Shown in pieces: positions 15,822 through 23,674 of a stretch of 44,308 nt of DNA. Position 1 is the stretch's first letter. Every line of letters starts with the position of its first letter. Source of the DNA: Lachnospiraceae bacterium (GTDB taxonomy: Bacteria; Bacillota; Clostridia; Lachnospirales; Lachnospiraceae); assembly GCA_017460845.1 (NCBI GenBank), contig JAFUAE010000046.1, positions 1-44,308 of the forward strand. Direction: 5' to 3'. The position numbers were made by a program, and so were the translations under genes. Under the pieces are notes generated by a model. It searched no databases, was not told the DNA's origin, and was given only the letters and a program-made list of their open reading frames with translations.

Positions 15822-17534
15822 ATGAAAGCAACAAAATTATTCAATCTCAGCGCTCTGCTGCTTGCATCTGTGATGGCGCTTTCAGCCTGCGGAGGATCCG
15901 GCACCTCTGCCCAGACAGAAGCTCCGGCAGCATCTGAGGCAGAAAAGAACGCTTCCGCCCAGGCCGGATCAAATACTCCGGCACCTGCTGAAACCAATCC
16001 GGAAGTTATCTACACTTCCGATGAGATCACAATCAGCACCACACCGGTTTCGGATGCTGAAATCGAATCCGAATATAGTTTCAAAATAATTGTAGAAAAT
16101 AAATCCCCGGAACCGCGCCGCGTATCTCTGGAAAATCTCCTCATCAACGGCCTGCAGTTCCCGGATTACGGCGCTTTTTACGAGGAGATCGAAGCCGGGC
16201 AGACCGCTGAGGGAAATGGTTACATCTCCAAATCAGAGCTGTCAGCTGCCGGAATTTCCGGGATCAGCAGCGTGGAAATGTCCTTTCTTGTCATGAATAC
16301 CGACTACGATACGCTTGATGAAACCGGGATCCTGTCTGCCCCTGTTACGGGCGGCTCAGGATCCGGCAGCTATGATATTTCCGGCAGCCAGGTGGTTCTG
16401 GATGCGGACGGAGTCAGGCTCAGTTATCTGGGAGGCTCCCTCTACGAGGGCAATCCGGACAGCAGCGGCACCCTCATTAATCTCTATTTTGCTCTTGAAA
16501 ACGGCACGGATGATGTGCTTGCCCTTTACGACCTCTATGAAGGTGAGATCATCGTGAACGGCACTGCTGACAGCGGAGATTCCTTTGTCAATTCATCTGC
16601 GCCTGAAGTTCTGGCGCAGAAGAAAGCCTTTGGCCCGGTCAGCGTATATGTCCCCGGCAAAGACGTCTCTGCCGTAGATTTCACAATGCAGCTGTTTGCC
16701 ATGAATGACAGCATCCCGACTTATCTTATTCCCATGCATATATCCCTCAATGGCAATGCGGTAGGCTTTGCCTTCGATGCTCCCGAATACGATCCTGACT
16801 GGGCAGAGCGCCATGCAGCAGAGGAAAGCATGGCCGCCGAGGAAGAATCACAGCAGCAGGCGGAGCAGGCCGCTGCAGAAGCCCTTGCAAATGCAGTCGA
16901 TCCGGAAATCGCAGAAACAGCGTTCAATGCCCAGAGTATTGGAAACAACAAGTATTTCAGCAATGATGTCATAGCCATGCTGCACAACCCCAACGATAAT
17001 GTCTACTTCACCGATATTAAAGTGAAGTTTACCCTCTTTGATGCAGACGGCAATATCCTCGGTGAGGAATATAACTATCCGCTGAACTACTGCATCCTCG
17101 GCCCGGGCGAGACCATCCCGGTCATGAAGGGACTCTGGGACACGGATATCGAGCCGTCATCTATTGAGGCTGTTCTTGAAAGTGCGGAACCGCTTGATAT
17201 GGAAATGGGCAGGTATTTCATTGAGGAAGGCAGTTATGCTCACCTGTCCGATCACTTTACTCTGGATGATGTGGATATCCGCCTTGTAGAGGTTTTCAAC
17301 ACGAAGGAGTATCATATCTCCGGTCATGTGACGAACAACGGTGAAGAAAGCGGAAATGTCATACTGCAGCTCAACTTCCTCGCGGAAGACGGAACACTTC
17401 TCTACGGTACAGATACCCTGTTGAAAGATGTCCCTGCCAATGGTGATTATGACTTTGATCAGGTTCTCGGCCATCACGAATTGCCGGAATTCGCAAACAT
17501 GGAGGTCCGTTTCATCGCAAAAAACACGAAATAA
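15822..17534 (+). CDS. lipoprotein with FxLYD-like repeats
   Basis: A 570-residue secreted lipoprotein. The signal peptide has a hydrophobic core and the lipobox LSAC (Cys about residue 23), followed by a Ser/Ala/Thr/Gln linker. The mature part contains several related beta-rich segments: about residues 75-150 (FKIIVENKSPEPRRVSLENL), about 200-300 (INLYFALENGTDDVLALYDL), an Ala/Glu/Gln-rich coiled-coil linker (about 325-360) and about 370-440 (IAMLHNPNDNVYFTDIKVKF, LFDADGNILG, LGPGETIPV). The last resembles the FxLYD-type extracytoplasmic fold, as does the C-terminal repeat (ISGHVTNNGEESGNVILQLN). Binding or structural role at the cell surface is inferred. AAGGAGG precedes the ATG. Monocistronic. 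Confidence 0.85.
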   Translation: MKATKLFNLSALLLASVMALSACGGSGTSAQTEAPAASEAEKNASAQAGSNTPAPAETNPEVIYTSDEITISTTPVSDAEIESEYSFKIIVENKSPEPRRVSLENLLINGLQFPDYGAFYEEIEAGQTAEGNGYISKSELSAAGISGISSVEMSFLVMNTDYDTLDETGILSAPVTGGSGSGSYDISGSQVVLDADGVRLSYLGGSLYEGNPDSSGTLINLYFALENGTDDVLALYDLYEGEIIVNGTADSGDSFVNSSAPEVLAQKKAFGPVSVYVPGKDVSAVDFTMQLFAMNDSIPTYLIPMHISLNGNAVGFAFDAPEYDPDWAERHAAEESMAAEEESQQQAEQAAAEALANAVDPEIAETAFNAQSIGNNKYFSNDVIAMLHNPNDNVYFTDIKVKFTLFDADGNILGEEYNYPLNYCILGPGETIPVMKGLWDTDIEPSSIEAVLESAEPLDMEMGRYFIEEGSYAHLSDHFTLDDVDIRLVEVFNTKEYHISGHVTNNGEESGNVILQLNFLAEDGTLLYGTDTLLKDVPANGDYDFDQVLGHHELPEFANMEVRFIAKNTK

Positions 17535-17540
17535 TTGATC

Positions 17541-17572
17541 CCTGACTCCGGCCGGCCGCGATCACCCGCCGG
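17541..17572. terminator. GC-rich hairpin between convergent genes
   Basis: GGCCGGC and CGCCGGCC can pair across a short loop between the stop of the lipoprotein gene and the stop of the convergent TetR gene. There is no clear T-run on either side, so its role as a bidirectional terminator is only likely. Confidence 0.4.
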
Positions 17573-18116
17573 CCAGCAGGGGCTTAAGCGGTTCAGGCAG
17601 AGATCTTTCATAGATCTCTGCCATTTCTTCCGCCGAAGCGTCATATTTCCCGAGTATCCACTCGCAGGAAAGACAGACCGTGCCCATACAGTACAGCCGG
17701 ATATACATCTGTATTGTCTTCTCCAGCTCCTCCCTGCCCGACATCCTTCGCACACACTTTTCAAGCTCGCTGCAGTTGATTTCCGTCATATAACGGAGAA
17801 ATGAATCATATCCTTCGGTATGCAGCAGAAGATTCGCCAGATATTCTTTCTCCTCCCGGTAATGGCGGGCGCATTCCAGCAGCGTCTCTTTCCACTCCTT
17901 GCTACTTCCTCCGATCCGGCTCACGATCTCCGCGATCCGGCGGGTATAGTCCCAGGCGATCAGATCATACTTATCCTGAAACTGCCGGTAAAAGGTAGCC
18001 ACAGAATATCCGCAGTTATCCGTAATTTCCTTTACTGTGATCTTGTCAATACTTCTGCCGGCAGCCAGCTCCTGAAAAGACTCTGCCAGTATTTCTTTCG
18101 CATTTTTTCTCTTCAT
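17562..18116 (-). CDS. TetR/AcrR family transcriptional regulator
   Basis: A 184-residue regulator. The N-terminal helix-turn-helix is obvious: AKEILAESFQELAAGRSIDKITVKEITDNCGYSVATFYRQFQDKYDLIAWDY (about residues 5-56), with the TetR hallmark ATFYRQF. The C-terminal part is alpha-helical (ligand/dimer domain) and of the short clostridial type. The reading frame is open far upstream to 18317, but that part has no TetR homology. Possible starts are ATGs at 18116 and 18125; neither has a good ribosome binding site, and both lie in the end of a repeat element (copy B), which may have replaced the native upstream region. The ligand and target genes are unknown. Confidence 0.88.
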   Translation of the reverse strand: MKRKNAKEILAESFQELAAGRSIDKITVKEITDNCGYSVATFYRQFQDKYDLIAWDYTRRIAEIVSRIGGSSKEWKETLLECARHYREEKEYLANLLLHTEGYDSFLRYMTEINCSELEKCVRRMSGREELEKTIQMYIRLYCMGTVCLSCEWILGKYDASAEEMAEIYERSLPEPLKPLLAGG

Positions 18117-18200
18117 GACTTTCATGTATACGTGCTCGTTTAGCAAGTCAAGCCCAAAGGACGCAGACGAGCTTAGCGATGACAGTTTACTATAAAAACT
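18117..18200. repeat. MITE-like palindromic element, copy B
   Basis: A second copy, in opposite orientation, of the element at 15611-15733. One end is ACTTTCATGTATACGTG, as at 15717. Then come GCTCGTTTAGCAAGTC and GGACGCAGACGAGC (internal inverted repeat GCTCGT/ACGAGC), and the other end AGTTTACTATAAAAACT, comparable to GTTACTATGAAAGT in copy A. It fills the gap between the TetR gene and the RsiV-like lipoprotein gene and abuts the TetR start codon. Confidence 0.5.
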
Positions 18201-18207
18201 GATTCCC

Positions 18208-20376
18208 TCAATCAGATTCCCTGACCAGCTCCACCTCGATCGGCGGCATTGTGGAAGGCACGTTGGTGGCCGGCAGGCCCTCGGAATAGAACCGGATCCT
18301 CTCAAAGGACGGATCATGCCAGGGCAGATCGTCCTCTATAATGATCCGGAAGGTGCGGCTTTCGTACTCCGCATTCATCTTGACCGCTGCATCACGCCGG
18401 TAAAATCTCTTTTCCGGAAGCTTTCCCGTGAAGGTTCTTCCTTCAAAGTCAAAGCTGACGTCACCGTTTTCGGAAATATCAAGTCTGGCATCGCCTTCTT
18501 CCGAGAAAAATGTCCCTATATAATTTTCGACCTTCCACCAGACGTCCCCGCCAAAATCAATTTCTTCTCCGCTTTCCGTCTCAAGCGACAGATCCCTGAT
18601 CAGCTTATATTTTTTATCGCCAATTTCTACATAATGCTCCGGCAGCTCGCCCTGCCCGGCTTCATACTGTGCCGCGCCGAGCGTAACAGGCTCCCCGATC
18701 CTGCCCAGATACATGCCGTCTATGAAGAAGCCGGTCTCGAACCGGGTGACAAGGCGCACCTGTGTTCCGTCCGCAAGTGCACAGTCATAGAGGTAATCTC
18801 TTGCCCCGGAGTTGTACATGTTATACTGCGGGGACATATAATAATAGAGTTCGCTCTCGCCGTCGACCCGTAAAAATCTCAGCACATCGCCCTTTTTAAT
18901 GATCCTTTCGCCGTTTGCATTTCCATCCTCATCCAATGCCGCGGCTCTGACTTCGTGAAGCAGCCTGCAGCCGACATTACGGCTGTCAAGGGCAAGGGAC
19001 TCATCCGTCAGTGCAAAATGCAGCCAGGTCCTGCCGCGTCCCCTCTCCGGAAGGAACGCGTAATGGCCGTTCGGGACAAGAACGGTATTCAGGCCTGATA
19101 CGGCATCCATATATTTTCTCGCCCTTTCACGCATATGGATGCATTCTGGATCATAGGGGACCGCCAGATACTGTTCATGCAAAAGGGAATCAAAGCATTG
19201 GGCGTTCTGGTTTTCAAAGCGGCCGTACCCGCCGTCGGGGCTCTCAAAATTATAAACGTATGCGCGGTCCAGCATATCCTCAAGACGGTAGAAATAATAC
19301 TTTCCCTGTGCCCGGAAAACATAATAGTCCGAATTGTCATCGGCATATTCCAGCCACCAGGCATTCTCGCTTTTTCCGTCTCTGATGACTATGCGGTACG
19401 CTTCTTTCCCGCTGTCGTCCGCAGCCTTTTCGACCCGGATGACCCGCTTATCATGCGGCAGTGCATATTCCTTATTCTTCTCGATCTGTGCAATGAAGCT
19501 TTCCGGAGCCGGCGCCGCGCCGCCCGCATAAGCCCCGTCCAGCTCTGTATAAGGAATGGAGACATGTATCGCCTTGCGCGATCCTCCGCCCAGCTCCTTC
19601 CTTTTTTCTTCTGCAATCATCGGACCGTCGAAATAAAACCGCAGTCCGAGGTAATCCGCCGTCCAGGCCGGTGTCTCCTCCGCGCCGCCCGCATAGAGTC
19701 CGGTAAGCGCATATTTGTTAAAAAGCGCATCCTCCAGACGGCCCCGAAGTGTGCCCTGATCCTGCAGAAAATCCGCAAGTGTCAGCCGGCTGCCGCTTTG
19801 TGTGTCATATACGGAAGCATGAAAGCGGCAGCTCTGTATCCCGTCGCTCCGCTCGCCCTTCTGATCACCGATGCCCTTTTCCATTTCGGTCTCCAGAATA
19901 CTGATCAGGACATTGTCTGCCCGCGTCACATTTACGATATATGAAATATTCCGGTAGCTGTACTGCTCTGTCACTGCGGATCCTGCTGCCAGGACCGGAT
20001 ATTCATTTTCCGCAAGGAAGCGCTTTGCTTTTGCTTCAACCGTTTCTTTCGCGCGGGCATTCACTTCATCTATGATCCGGGAAAGCGCTTCGGGAACTTC
20101 ACCCGCCGCAGTCAGCTCCGTATATCTGCCATAGACGCCGATCCCTTTTTCCGGATCCACCGTGGTCAGTTCCCTGAGTGTGGTTTTGACGGCAAATGCT
20201 TCCTTTCCGGGATCTCTTTTCCCGGAACCTGCACTTCCCGGAGCTGTGCTTTCAGGAGCTGTGCTTTCAGGAGCCGGTGTTTCCGTTGTGTTCTGTCCCG
20301 GTATGCACCCGGCAAGAAGCAGTGCTGCAATCAGTACCGCGATAAAGATAATGATCATATTCATTGCTCTCTTCAT
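18208..20376 (-). CDS. large RsiV/DUF3298-like lipoprotein
   Basis: A lipoprotein of about 720 residues with signal peptide and lipobox (LLLAGC), then a Pro/Thr/Ser linker. The N-terminal third resembles the PdaC/RsiV-like fold: a first region with AVKTTLRELTTVDPEKG, a helix rich in Ala/Lys and YSYRNISYIVNVTRADNVLISILE, then the DUF3298-type part with LTLADFLQD, a Lys/Tyr-rich helix and LGLRFYFDGPMIA. The C-terminal half is unfamiliar (DGTQVRLVTRFETGFFIDGMYLG, beta-rich) and probably extracytoplasmic. In this family some members bind lysozyme or sugars, but the function here is unknown. Start uncertain: ATGs at 20376, 20364 and 20358 are possible. It overlaps the upstream NUDIX gene by more than 100 bases. 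Confidence 0.75.
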   Translation of the reverse strand: MKRAMNMIIIFIAVLIAALLLAGCIPGQNTTETPAPESTAPESTAPGSAGSGKRDPGKEAFAVKTTLRELTTVDPEKGIGVYGRYTELTAAGEVPEALSRIIDEVNARAKETVEAKAKRFLAENEYPVLAAGSAVTEQYSYRNISYIVNVTRADNVLISILETEMEKGIGDQKGERSDGIQSCRFHASVYDTQSGSRLTLADFLQDQGTLRGRLEDALFNKYALTGLYAGGAEETPAWTADYLGLRFYFDGPMIAEEKRKELGGGSRKAIHVSIPYTELDGAYAGGAAPAPESFIAQIEKNKEYALPHDKRVIRVEKAADDSGKEAYRIVIRDGKSENAWWLEYADDNSDYYVFRAQGKYYFYRLEDMLDRAYVYNFESPDGGYGRFENQNAQCFDSLLHEQYLAVPYDPECIHMRERARKYMDAVSGLNTVLVPNGHYAFLPERGRGRTWLHFALTDESLALDSRNVGCRLLHEVRAAALDEDGNANGERIIKKGDVLRFLRVDGESELYYYMSPQYNMYNSGARDYLYDCALADGTQVRLVTRFETGFFIDGMYLGRIGEPVTLGAAQYEAGQGELPEHYVEIGDKKYKLIRDLSLETESGEEIDFGGDVWWKVENYIGTFFSEEGDARLDISENGDVSFDFEGRTFTGKLPEKRFYRRDAAVKMNAEYESRTFRIIIEDDLPWHDPSFERIRFYSEGLPATNVPSTMPPIEVELVRESD

Positions 20377-20779
20377 AAGACATATACCATTTTTCAATTG
20401 CATCTATCACCAGAATATCCGCCGGCAGCCAGTTTACCTGCCGCAGATGATTAATGGGAAGCCACTTTGCGGCCTCATGCTCCAGCAGGATCGGCTGCCC
20501 CTCCGAAAGGCTGCACCAGAAGCAGGCCATGGAAAGATGAAAAGCCGGATAGTCATACTCCACTGTCGTAAGGTATCTGTCTACCGTGATCCCTGCTGCA
20601 AGCTCTTCACGGATCTCCCGCACCAGGGCCTCTTCGGGCGTTTCCCCTTCTTCGAGCTTTCCTCCCGGAAATTCCCACCAGTCCCTGTATTCGCCATAAC
20701 CCCGCTGTGTCGCAAATATCAGCGGCTCCTTTTCATGCTCTGATTTGATAATTGCTGCTGCTACTTTAATCGTCTTCAT
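20267..20779 (-). CDS. NUDIX hydrolase (MutT-like)
   Basis: A 170-residue NUDIX hydrolase. The Nudix box is intact: GGKLEEGETPEEALVREIREEL (about residues 39-60), with RDWWEFPGGK before it as in MutT/8-oxo-dGTP pyrophosphatase-type and related clostridial (deoxy)nucleoside triphosphate pyrophosphohydrolases. Usual length is about 130 residues, ending near DAIEKW. Here the frame runs on for about 38 residues of Thr/Ser/Cys-rich sequence with no family similarity and inside the lipoprotein start. The stop has probably been lost, or the lipoprotein start lies inside an extended NUDIX gene. Its ATG overlaps the stop of the upstream small gene (ATGA). Confidence 0.9.
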   Translation of the reverse strand: MKTIKVAAAIIKSEHEKEPLIFATQRGYGEYRDWWEFPGGKLEEGETPEEALVREIREELAAGITVDRYLTTVEYDYPAFHLSMACFWCSLSEGQPILLEHEAAKWLPINHLRQVNWLPADILVIDAIEKWYMSYEESNEYDHYLYRGTDCSTASCRVHTGTEHNGNTGS

Positions 20780-21099
20780 TCAAAAAGCTCCCGGGTTTTT
20801 TCAATGAATTCCGGTATTTTTGCGTTTTCATTTGTTTCCGCCCTGAAGATCGTCTCAGGCCTTTCTCCAAAGAAACTGCGATATCTGCTGATCTTTTCCT
20901 CATCCAGAAGGTAGTTCCGGGTCTCTCTGCCAAACATTTGTTTCCTGTCCTCCAGCGTTTCCCGGTCTCTCTGCATTTCCCTCTTCATTGTGCGGATCTT
21001 GGATTTGAGAAAGGACGTTCCCTTGATAAATACTGCATAATCCTCAAACACGGACGGATCATCGAAATACAGATAGATCCAGATTCCGTCATATGCCAA
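20776..21099 (-). CDS. small protein of unknown function, TTG or frameshifted start
   Basis: A 107-residue basic protein: WIYLYFDDPSVFEDYAVFIKG, then a Lys/Arg/Glu-rich helix (MKREMQRDRETLEDRKQMFGRE) and IPEFIEKTRELFE. No family is recognised. The only start in frame is TTG (21099), with GGGAG two bases away, which is poor. A separate ATG 30 bases upstream, in another frame, opens as MNLLISGSIGI and is stopped at once. A one-base shift would join it to AYDGIWIYLYFDD. The gene may therefore be slightly damaged at its beginning. It shares a four-base ATGA overlap with the NUDIX gene, so the two form an operon driven by a promoter near 21150. Confidence 0.5.
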   Translation of the reverse strand: MAYDGIWIYLYFDDPSVFEDYAVFIKGTSFLKSKIRTMKREMQRDRETLEDRKQMFGRETRNYLLDEEKISRYRSFFGERPETIFRAETNENAKIPEFIEKTRELFE

Positions 21100-21202
21100 T
21101 GCTCCCGCTGATCAGCAGGTTCATCTTGAAATTATGATCTATGACTCTTATATCATATCATGAGTTTCCCGACAAATGGCATCAATTCACATATTTCTTT
21201 TA

Positions 21203-21230
21203 TTGACAGGGATACCGGATGAAATATAAA
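21203..21230 (+). promoter_or_regulatory. promoter of the Fe-S aldo/keto reductase gene
   Basis: TTGACA (21203-21208) and TATAAA (21225-21230) with a 16-base spacer, about 60 bases before the ATG. The -35 is perfect. Confidence 0.7.
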
Positions 21231-21290
21231 ATCAACAGACGATCATGCCGTACATGAACATGCTCAATTGACAGCAGAAAGGAAATGTTT

Positions 21291-22424
21291 ATGAACTTCA
21301 CTCCTGAAAAAAAGCTCGGCTTCGGCCTCATGAGACTCCCGCAGAATTCGGCAGATGAGGCGGATATCGATCTGGAACTGGTAAAGCAGATGACGGACCT
21401 GTTCCTGGAAAAAGGCTTCACCTACTTTGACACCGCCTGGATGTACAACGGCTTTGCCAGCGAGAATGCGGTAAGGGAAGCCCTGACCTCCCGCCACCCG
21501 AGAGAGTCGTTTACTCTGGCGACCAAGCTGCATGCAGGGTTCATTCGTTCCTTTGAAGACAGGGACAGGATCTTTAATGCACAGCTGGAAAAGACCGGGG
21601 CCGGATATTTCGATTATTACCTGCTGCACGGAATCGAAGCAGGCCTGCTTCCGACTTATGAAAAATTTGACTGTTTCTCCTGGCTGCTTCATAAAAAGGC
21701 GGAAGGTCTGGTAAAGCATGCGGGCTTTTCGTTCCATGATCAGCCGGAGCTTCTGGACAGGATCCTTACAGAGCACCCGGAGATGGAGTTCGTCCAGCTG
21801 CAGATCAATTATCTTGACTGGGAAAGTGAATGGATTAAGAGCCGGGCCTGCTACGAGGTTTGCGTAAAGCATGGAAAACCCGTCATTGTCATGGAGCCGG
21901 TAAAAGGCGGAACCCTTGCGAAAATACCGGAGTCCGCAGAGAAGCTGTTTGCTGACGAAGATCCTTCCATGTCTGTTCCCAGCTGGGCGATCCGCTTTGC
22001 TGCATCACTTCCCAATGTAATGATGGTTCTTTCCGGCATGAGCACCCTGGATCAGATGAAGGACAATCTGAGCTATATGTCAGACTTTAAGCCGCTGACA
22101 GACAAAGAAAAGGAGGTCTGCTTCCGTGTGGCGGATATCATCAACAGCCAGATCACGGTGCCCTGCACGGCCTGCCATTACTGCACGGAAGGATGTCCGA
22201 TGAACATTGCGATTCCGGAATATTTCTCTTTATATAATGAGGATATGCGGGAAAATCTCGAGGAGAAAGGCTGGACGATCAATTTCACGAACTATGAACT
22301 TCTTTCCGAAAAGAGAGGAAAGGCGAAAGACTGTATTGCCTGCGGCCAGTGCGAAAGTATATGTCCCCAGCATCTGAAAATCATTGATTATCTGAAAGAC
22401 GTATCCGCACACTATGACGCATAA
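21291..22424 (+). CDS. aldo/keto reductase with C-terminal 4Fe-4S domain
   Basis: A 378-residue fusion. The first 260 residues form an aldo/keto reductase TIM barrel with catalytic residues in DTAWMYNG (Asp, Tyr), ATKLHAGF (Lys) and YLLHGIE (His). The C-terminal 90 residues carry two ferredoxin-like clusters: CTACHYCTEGCPMNI (about 285-299) and CIACGQCESICPQHL (about 345-359). Such fused reductases are common in anaerobic Firmicutes and probably pass electrons between NAD(P)H and Fe-S carriers; substrates are unknown. The in-frame ATG at 21285 is rejected in favour of 21291, because AAAGGA is six bases before the latter. A good promoter lies upstream, and two hairpins end the gene. Confidence 0.92.
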   Translation: MNFTPEKKLGFGLMRLPQNSADEADIDLELVKQMTDLFLEKGFTYFDTAWMYNGFASENAVREALTSRHPRESFTLATKLHAGFIRSFEDRDRIFNAQLEKTGAGYFDYYLLHGIEAGLLPTYEKFDCFSWLLHKKAEGLVKHAGFSFHDQPELLDRILTEHPEMEFVQLQINYLDWESEWIKSRACYEVCVKHGKPVIVMEPVKGGTLAKIPESAEKLFADEDPSMSVPSWAIRFAASLPNVMMVLSGMSTLDQMKDNLSYMSDFKPLTDKEKEVCFRVADIINSQITVPCTACHYCTEGCPMNIAIPEYFSLYNEDMRENLEEKGWTINFTNYELLSEKRGKAKDCIACGQCESICPQHLKIIDYLKDVSAHYDA

Positions 22425-22489
22425 GGGCCCCGTTCTCACAGAACGAGGCCCTCGGGCTGTTTCCTTCCCGGGGTAAGTTTCCCCGGGAA
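22425..22489. terminator. two hairpins between convergent genes
   Basis: First: GGGCC-C-CGTTCT (22425-22436) with AGAACG-A-GGCCC (22440-22451). Second: TTCCCGGGG (22465-22473) with CCCCGGGAA (22481-22489), perfect, loop of seven. Neither has a strong T-run; together they separate the convergent reductase genes. Confidence 0.6.
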
Positions 22490-22493
22490 AGCA

Positions 22494-23066
22494 TTATTTC
22501 TTCATCAGGGCTGCGCCGGCATTCCAGGCTTTACCTACCTGTTCGCCGGTTACATAATAGCCATGCTGGAACTGGTCAAAAATCAGAGCCTCCAGCTTCA
22601 TCGGATCGACCTTGCCGTTTTCGGACAGTACCTTTTCCTCTGCCGCTGTATTGACGATCCTGCCGACGATGCAGTAAAAGCTTTCGTTTTCCACAACGTC
22701 AGCCAGTTCGCATTCCATAACCACCGGGAACTCGTCAATGACCGGTGCGTTTACAAATTCGCTCTTTACAGCCGTATATCCGGTACGCTCAAACTTATCA
22801 CTCATCTTATTTCCCGTGGCGATGCCGAAGAAGTCCGCCACATCCATGTGCTCCTTATCGGCGATGCTCACGGTAAATGCCTTTGTCTTCAGCAGATTCT
22901 GCGTCGTCTTGTGCTCCTCGTCGATAAAAAGTGCAATGCGGTCCTCATTGCAGATCATTCCCCATGCGGCATTCATTGCATTCACCTTGCCGTTTTCATC
23001 GTACGCCGCCACCATCAATACCGGCATCGGATAGACTGCCTGTATAACTCCAAGATTCTTTTTCAT
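22494..23066 (-). CDS. flavin reductase family protein, HxlR-controlled
   Basis: A 190-residue FMN-binding split-barrel protein, clearly a different member from the one at 9210: MKKNLGVIQAVYPMPVLMVAAY, GKVNAMNAAWGMICNEDRIALFI, TTQNLLKTKAFTVSIAD, DFFGIATGNKMSDKFERTGYT. It probably binds FMN and reduces flavins or acts with a ferredoxin-type partner. A longer frame reaches 23246 without family similarity; the ATG at 23066 has AGGAGG nine bases upstream. It is divergently transcribed from an HxlR-type regulator whose gene begins 220 bases away, a pairing often seen for oxidoreductases under redox or electrophile control. Confidence 0.92.
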   Translation of the reverse strand: MKKNLGVIQAVYPMPVLMVAAYDENGKVNAMNAAWGMICNEDRIALFIDEEHKTTQNLLKTKAFTVSIADKEHMDVADFFGIATGNKMSDKFERTGYTAVKSEFVNAPVIDEFPVVMECELADVVENESFYCIVGRIVNTAAEEKVLSENGKVDPMKLEALIFDQFQHGYYVTGEQVGKAWNAGAALMKK

Positions 23067-23244
23067 GTTCTGATTCCTCCTATTCTGATTCCTCTGGTAA
23101 TAAAAAGATATCCGTTTCTTTTCAGCCGCCCGCACACCGGGACAGATGGATTGCAGCAGACATCCATTGATTCTCATCTGGCCGGGAGAAATCCCGGATT
23201 GCCTTTTGGCATGACCTATGGTACCATCGAGCCGTAGAATTAAC

Positions 23245-23271
23245 AAGTACCCACTTATATGTAATGTACTT
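23245..23271. promoter_or_regulatory. operator candidate between flavin reductase and hxlR-type gene
   Basis: AAGTAC (23245-23250) and GTACTT (23266-23271), perfect inverted halves with a 15-base spacer. A second GTACTTAC..GTAAGC motif follows towards the regulator start. HxlR proteins bind such GTAC-containing palindromes in divergent promoters; here the site is 16-42 bases before the regulator ATG. Confidence 0.6.
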
Positions 23272-23286
23272 ACTTTGAGGTAAGCT

Positions 23287-23619
23287 ATGGAAAAGAAGCA
23301 AATTGAAACTGCTGATTTCGATCAGACAGGATATAGTTACGCCCTCTCGCTGATATCCGGAAAATACAAGCCTGTAATTCTCTACTGTCTGATGGAGTAC
23401 GAGCCGGTGCGGTTTAACGAGATGCAGCGGTACCTGAAAAAGGTGGCCGACAAGACGCTCAGCCAGAATTTAAAGGAACTGGAAGCCGATGATTTGATCA
23501 TCCGGACTGTGTATCCGCAGATCCCGCCCAAAGTAGAGTATTCTCTGACGGAAAGGGGCCATTCCCTGGTAAAGGTTCTGGACGGGCTCTGTGTCTGGGG
23601 AAATGAACACAGAAAATAA
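23287..23619 (+). CDS. HxlR family transcriptional regulator
   Basis: A 110-residue winged-helix regulator of the HxlR/YodB type. The conserved order is present: ALSLISGKYKPVILYCLM (about 18-35), RFNEMQRYLKKVADKTLSQNLKELEADDLIIR (about 42-73) and the wing PPKVEYSLTERGHSL (about 79-93). Unlike many redox-sensing members (YodB, HypR) it has no Cys near residues 6-14; Cys are at about 34 and 103, so direct thiol sensing is not obvious. GAGG lies six bases before the ATG. Its divergence from the flavin reductase gene and the palindrome between them suggest that it regulates that gene and itself. Confidence 0.93.
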   Translation: MEKKQIETADFDQTGYSYALSLISGKYKPVILYCLMEYEPVRFNEMQRYLKKVADKTLSQNLKELEADDLIIRTVYPQIPPKVEYSLTERGHSLVKVLDGLCVWGNEHRK

Positions 23620-23674
23620 GCAGTGCACACGGATTACAGCCGTGCACGCCTGAACCACAAGGAGTTTTCTCACA

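Noticed and set aside
9210..23066. Recent duplication of flavin reductase genes (9210 and 22494)
   Set aside because: The two proteins share only the general family pattern and differ in length and motifs, so they are distant paralogues.
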